DNA of 64,000 nt from Camillea tinctor (Eukaryota; Ascomycota; Sordariomycetes; Xylariales; Xylariaceae). Each line of letters starts with the position of its first letter. Within the stretch, counting starts at the first letter, position 1. A model generated the notes under the pieces. The model made no database searches. It saw nothing but the letters and a program-made list of their open reading frames with translations, and was not told the origin of the DNA. Where the stretch lies: positions 248,001 through 312,000 of the forward strand of contig MU394065.1 of the NCBI GenBank assembly GCA_022578605.1, written 5' to 3'. Positions 58,762 through 64,000 of this stretch are shown here, piece by piece. A program made the position numbers and the translations under genes.

Positions 58762-60180
58762 GATGTCGGGATGCAGACCGTGCGAGCACGATCAGACTTC
58801 AAGATAGTGAGGATGTATGAGCACAGCAACGGTGAAGCGAAATGCGCCGCACGCTAAGATTCATCTTTGACCATTACCACGCATATCTAGCTCGGTAGAC
58901 TACAAGATATTATTATTCTCGAGACACTTTGGGGGGTAAGAGAGGTAGAGCAGCAAAAAAAAGGAGTTGTTAGTTGTAAAATATTAAATTGAATTAAGAT
59001 GTGAAATATTGAAGGAGGAAGAATTTAAAAAAAGAGTTTAAAAAATAAAAATTAAAAATTAAAAGATATGGGAGAGACAAGAGAGACCCTTGAAATGTGA
59101 CCCGACAATCCGGGGTATAGCGACCCCCTCCCCTTCCCAGGACCCATAAATGGAACTTCCAGGCCAGAGATTAGGCGATTAGGCTCTGACGAGCTATACC
59201 TACCCAGGATTAGCGCCCATCAGCCAGCCTTATCGTCAGCAAATCCTACCTGCATAAACCTATGTAAGTTATATATCTTACCAGCTTACATCTTTGCTAC
59301 CTCCTTCTCTACCTAAGTAGGTATTGATAGACCTCAGCTAACCAAAGAAAAAAAAAAGAAAAAAAAGAGTTACCTACTTAGGTATCTACCTTCCATTCAA
59401 GCATTGAAAAAAGAAAAAAAAAAAAGAAACACCATAGGTTAAGGTTAAGAATATTATTATCGCTTACTATAGTTATCTACTCAAATACCTACCTAACTTA
59501 GATCAATTTTATTAGGTAAATATTCTACCAGCCATGCAGTGTGTAAAGGTACGCTGGCACGATACACTTGATATCTATAACCTCGGAGTGGATATGTATA
59601 GTAGAACTTATATATGGGATATCTACCTAGATTAGGCAAGTTCTCCCCGAATCCCCTCACAGCAGGTATGCAAGTCCAACTCCTGGCTTGGCCTGGGCAA
59701 ACTGATAATCTATCTCCTTGCAGGTGGCAAGTTGTACTATAGTAGTATTATTGTGTCAACCCGGACAGGTCAATCATTGGTTCATTTGGGTATCTGATAT
59801 TATCTAACCCAAGCTAGGACTTTCTGACAATCCTGTTTTTTTTATATCTTTTTTCCCCTTTCCTTTCGATAATGGAGTTCAAGGCTTGATACGTATAACG
59901 GCGTAACTTGATACAGTAACGTAACTTATAGAACCACACGGTAACACAAAATAAACGGCTTCATAAGATATCAAACAGCCAGCGGTAAATCATGGCTCTA
60001 GAGACATAGATTTTCAAACTTCTATGTCTTAAAGAATTTTGATTAAAATAGAAGAATTATATTGGCGATGTCCTGGCTACCAATATTGGCTTCCCTTGAC
60101 GTAGCGACCCATGATCGAGATACAAATGGTTAATGGAACTCACACAACATATAGCAACCCAGACTACCTCTAAAGGCCTC
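58762..60180. other. intergenic region upstream of the phosphoesterase gene
   Basis: AT-rich and A-rich low-complexity sequence (58950-59070, 59345-59430) with CTAC-type short repeats. No ORF of significance is seen on either strand. Confidence 0.5.
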
Positions 60181-62254
60181 TTATAATCTAGATTTCTTAC
60201 CCTGTAGGTATTTTCGTGCCTGATAAGTTGGCTGTCAGCAATACTCCGTAGACAAGGCCTCCCTTTCTTTTTACACCCCACCCCCTTTTTACTCCCTCTA
60301 TGGAGAAAATAGGTACGTACCTCATCAACAGCATCGTAGCTTTGCGTCCACTTTAAAAATGCCGAGCTATTGAAATCCCCGTTCATGTCGGGTGTGATAT
60401 TCTCAAGGGAGCGCACCTGATACCCACCTGATTTACTATCACCCCCTCCCTCCATCTTCTCATTATCATTATCGTTGTCATTCTTATCCGCGGTGTTCTT
60501 CTGCTTCTGCCTCGACCCTCTAAGTAGGTTCCCCGCCACCTCACCGGTGAATAAAGCGCTGTTGAACCGCGCCCACTCCTGTATTCGCCGCACGCGCGGT
60601 TTGCGGATCTCTTCCCACGCCGCTGTGATCTGTGGCACTTGAGCGGCGGCCGAGTCCGAATCTGAGCTGGTGTCTAGGCTCGGAGTTGAGTTTGCCTGAG
60701 AGATGAGATACTCGAGGACACCGATGTCCTCAACGATCTGCGAATAGCCCTGGGCTGCATTGGGATGCATGCCGTGCGCTGTTCCGGCCCCAAATCCACT
60801 CATGGTCAGCAGTCAAGTTAGAGACACGACGTATCAGAGATAAGAGGTAGACACGTGAAAGACAGCCCAGTAAGGGAGAAAGGGGCATTTTACGGAAGAG
60901 AAGAACACACATCTCCCCTTCTCCCCCTATCCCCCCCTTTTCCCAAGCAGAGACACGGAAACCCTGAAAAGGAAAAGAAAAGGAGGTAAAGCTCACCCGA
61001 ATCCCCCAGCAACACGACCCTTCCCCCTTTACTCGTCCACCTCGGCAGCTCCGGCATCTCCGCCAACCTCCAGCGATCGCACACCTGGGCACTCTCTAGC
61101 GCTGCCCTGAGCTCTGGACACGCGTCCGCGAAGCAACTTTTCACGAACCCCAGATCCCCCTTCTCGTCCCACAACCCTGTCTGGTCCGTGGCGCCGCGCA
61201 CGCCGAATAGCAGGCTCTGGCGGCCGAGCTTGGGGTAGTGCCGGGTGACGACCCAGAGGCCGCGCCCCAGGTACACGTTCAGGTGCGTAGCGCCTTGTGC
61301 AGCAAGGGGCCGCAGGGCCGGGTTCGCGCGTAGCTCAGCCGCGCCTAAGGGCAGATCGACTGGGACCGATGACATTGGGGAGTTAGTAAGTTGCTGCTAG
61401 CAATATTGGGTAAACTCTTCTTCCCACTCATGGCGTTATTGCATGTCTCTAGGGGTTTTAATAAAAACACCTTGATAGGTAATCTTCGTTTCTGCTTGCG
61501 ATAAACCAAAAAAAAAAAGGGGGGGGGGGGGGGGGGGTGAGAGCAGAGTGGGATTAAAATCAACTTCCAAAAAAGTCATCACTCACCACCATACAGCGTA
61601 AGCTCGCTCAGCAGGGGTTCAAAATCCCCCTCCAGATCCTGTAGCACCTGCGCCCTCAAGCGTGAACGAATCCCATCCGCGACGAGCACAAGATCCGCCT
61701 CCACTTGCACTTCGCTCTCGTGGCCCCTATCGCCCTCCCTCACCCTAACCGCCGCCCTCCCCCCATCCCCATCCCCATCCCTAACCCCCACCGCGCACGC
61801 CCCGAACCTAACCTTAACCCTCTCTTCCCCCTTTATCTTCCCATACAGCAGCGCCACCAAATCCCTCCTCCGCACGCCCCACTACGAAGTCAGTAATCAC
61901 CTTGACCTATAAAGAAACCTGCCTCGAGGGAAGGGCGGAACGGGGGGATATAAACGAACTCACATCCACGCCCGCGCCCTCCTCCCGCGCAGCCACCGCG
62001 CGCGTCGCCACCTCCCCCGTCCCCAGATCGCGGTACACCGCGGCGCTGGTGTCCTCCGCTGCGCGCGCGAGGTCCCCGCGCAAGCCCCAGGCGTGCAGGA
62101 GGCGCGAGGCAGGGGGGCGGACCTGCAAGCCGCCTCCGGCGGGGGACAGGTCGGGGCGCAGCTCGAGGAGCTCGACGGTGTTCTCTCGGGAGCGGGAGAG
62201 GCACAGGGCTGCGGTGAGGCCGCCTAGGCCGCCGCCGACGATGAGGATGTGCAT
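60181..62254 (-). CDS. FAD-dependent monooxygenase (salicylate hydroxylase-like, group A)
   Basis: Five exons on the minus strand, 62254-61964, 61881-61587, 61359-60997, 60778-60321 and 60231-60181, give 485 residues. The dinucleotide fold is at the start (ILIVGGGLGGLTAAL, Gly7-x-Gly9-x-x-Gly12), the DG motif is VLVADGIRSRLR (Asp166-Gly167), and the second FAD motif GDSAHGM (314-319) is split by intron 3, being complete only after splicing at the CAG before GCAC. NAAQGYSQIVEDIGVL follows. The enzyme should hydroxylate an aromatic or heterocyclic substrate using NAD(P)H and O2; the substrate cannot be predicted. The acceptor of intron 2 was chosen because upstream AGs give stops, and it yields LTLYGVDLPLG. 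An Asp/Asn-rich insert (about 404-435) before the C-terminus is unusual. The last exon (17 codons with stop) is the least certain. Confidence 0.85.
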
Positions 62255-63772
62255 TTAAAGAGAAAGCAAAAAAATAAAAAAAAAAGGGGGGAGGGGGGGG
62301 GGGCTTAGGTTGTCCTTACTATACGGTGGTAGGTGACTCTTTCTCAACTCCCTATCCCTTTTTCTGGGGGGCGTGAGCTAGGTTATTATATAGGGTAGGT
62401 AGGTAGGTAAGCTTTGCGTTGCTATTTCCGTGTCGTCTTTCTGCTTACCCCCCCCCTCTCCTCGTCTCGCAGGAACGCTAGTAGTATCTAGTGTGCATAG
62501 GTGTTGTCAAGCTTGTGTAAGTAGGTGATAGTAACACAAGGGTAGTCGGATGAGAAATACTGGGATGATCTCGTCCGTAAGGTAGTAGAATAGTATACCT
62601 TGATAAGTGCTTCCCAGAAGATGTAAGCGAGTTGGTAAAAATGTGCAGGTAAGAGTTATCATATAGGCAAGGAAACGAAATCCTCTAGTCAACATTGACG
62701 ACATATCAGAGAAAGAACGAGAGAAATAACACAGGCGAACATCATATCTACTTACCTACCTATGTGCTATTATTTTCTGTTAGATGATTGATGAGGTGAC
62801 CGTTAAGTCTCTCCTGGGATCTTATATGCACGGATAGTAATCCCTACTACTACGTGCGTAACTTATGAAGCTTGAACAGGGAAACCAACAATAGCGACCT
62901 AGCCTAAGTTAGTCCTATAATAATCTTCTAACCTATGCTTTTTCCCTTCTACTACTTAAGTTGAATAGAACGACCATACTTGCGTGATGAGAAATACCTC
63001 GACCGCGTTCAAGTACACTTCTAAACCCCCTGGCCCGATCTGCAGATTTATTCCTATGACTTCCTTCTTGCACCCCAGCTACCTACCTGGATTAGATAAA
63101 TAGGTATGGATCAATATATTTGGCTAATTCCGCACCATCTCAACGTTTTATTCTGCAGTTCCCGCGCTGGCCACACCATCCTTGTTGTAGATCGAGGGTC
63201 AGCTTCCATTTTCAGAGGTCTCTACTAAAACCGCAGCGAACCTTAATTATCCATTTTCTGGTCTAGGGTGTGTTCTCTCAGCCATGTGAAGATAAAATTC
63301 CATAGCTACAAAATATGTAGTCGCTTTAGACAGTATCCTAGCTTTACACGTAACAATAAGAGCAACATTATAAATTATGCCCTTCCTTTTAACCTTCAGT
63401 AGAGGCAAGCAACCACAAGCACAATTTTTACTTCAAAATAGCCAGCTAATATACACCTTTAACTCTGATGAAGTTATTGTAATCTAATAGAATATTGTAG
63501 GTACAAACTGCTTTTTATGACATTGAAACTTATAATATTCATGCTTCTTGAGTAATATACTAAATACCTATAATAAATCAATTTTCTTTCTCATTTTCTC
63601 TACACTATGAATATACCCGTATGAAGAAAAGGCGTAGTACTAAAAAAACAAAAACAAAGACTAATAGGCCCTAATCCTGCTGTGATGCGTTCTCTCTCTT
63701 TCTTAACCTCAACATTATCATCAAGTTCATTATCGCAACTGACCCTCGTAATCCATCACTCGCCGTTTCTTC
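62255..63772. other. intergenic region between two minus-strand genes
   Basis: Contains a G run at about 62285-62303, several GTAG/CTAC runs and AT-rich sequence at 63280-63660. No coding signal is visible. The 3' end of the next gene begins at 63773. Confidence 0.5.
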
Positions 63773-64000
63773 TTACAATAGTCGCGACTCAAAAGCCTCC
63801 ATTGAGTCCCAATGATGGGAATTCTCATCGAGGTCTAGTAGTTCGTCGGCGGGGTCCCAGAACCTAACTCCTCCGCCGACACCACCGGACGGCATGCTCT
63901 TTCTCCAACGATCTGACAGGCTACGGCTAGGCGGACTTCCAAACACTTCCTCGTCGTCCACGCGGCCCATCCCGTCCACGCCTCCAAATCGTGCGCTCTT
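63773..64000 (-). CDS. 3' end of a gene cut by the window edge
   Basis: A minus-strand frame is open from the window edge (64000) to TAA at 63773, showing 75 C-terminal residues. Features are DDEEVFGSPPSRSLSDRW, a Gly/Val-rich turn and the acidic, aromatic end FWDPADELLDLDENSHHW. The composition looks coded and partly disordered. I do not recognise the family, and the 5' part lies outside the window. Confidence 0.55.
   Translation of the reverse strand, partial: KSARFGGVDGMGRVDDEEVFGSPPSRSLSDRWRKSMPSGGVGGGVRFWDPADELLDLDENSHHWDSMEAFESRLL

Overview
The window is nuclear DNA from a filamentous ascomycete (Pezizomycotina, most probably Sordariomycetes). The evidence is short GT..AG introns (about 55-330 nt, most of them 55-90), long intergenic spacers with pyrimidine-rich leaders, and a gene set typical of these fungi: a Cyk3-type cytokinesis protein, an MFS hexose carrier, a mitochondrial-type NAD formate dehydrogenase, a PEBP-like secreted protein, a CVNH lectin, an endoplasmic reticulum P450, a type III nitroreductase, a Dcr2-like phosphatase and a flavin monooxygenase. 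No operons, CRISPR arrays, rRNA genes or complete tRNA genes were seen. A 10-base N gap at 55233-55242 and several long poly-C/poly-G tracts show that this is a draft assembly.

Layout, left to right. 0.8-4.7 kb (+): SH3 plus transglutaminase-like cytokinesis protein. 8.7-10.5 kb (+): three-exon hexose transporter with a TATA box and CreA-like sites upstream. 11.7-11.85 kb: a perfect 73-bp inverted repeat whose arms carry a tRNA T-arm and a pol III B box. 13.0-14.8 kb (-): four-exon formate dehydrogenase. 16.9-17.75 kb (-): PEBP-like protein with a probable GPI signal. 17.8-30.4 kb: about 12.7 kb with no gene I can support. 30.5-34.9 kb (+): 1482-residue disordered protein ending in a degenerate methyltransferase fold. 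36.08-36.91 kb: an 832-bp MITE-like element with 115-bp perfect terminal inverted repeats, a TA duplication and an extremely AT-rich core. 38.3-39.1 kb (+): small secreted CVNH protein in four exons. 40.25-42.07 kb (-): intact five-exon P450. 42.6-43.4 kb (-): a probable frameshifted gene relic and a 47-residue Cys/His-containing ORF. 48.5-50.4 kb (+): NADPH/FAD reductase resembling the C-terminal half of cytochrome P450 reductase. 53.9-54.8 kb (+): nitroreductase with a possible mitochondrial presequence. 56.9-58.8 kb (-): membrane-anchored metallophosphoesterase. 60.2-62.25 kb (-): FAD monooxygenase. 63.8 kb to the edge (-): 3' end of a gene cut by the window.

The genes do not form an obvious pathway. 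They look like a normal chromosomal arm with a gene-poor middle. Only the 40-43 kb segment (P450, relic, small Cys-rich ORF, all on the minus strand) has an accessory character, and no backbone synthase accompanies the P450. The most unusual DNA-level signals are the two palindromic elements (11.7 kb and 36.1 kb) and the recurrent palindrome TACCTAGGTA, found at eight sites, all outside the coding regions identified here. Exon boundaries were set by hand from splice signals and reading-frame continuity. Family names come from recognised motifs, not from database searches.
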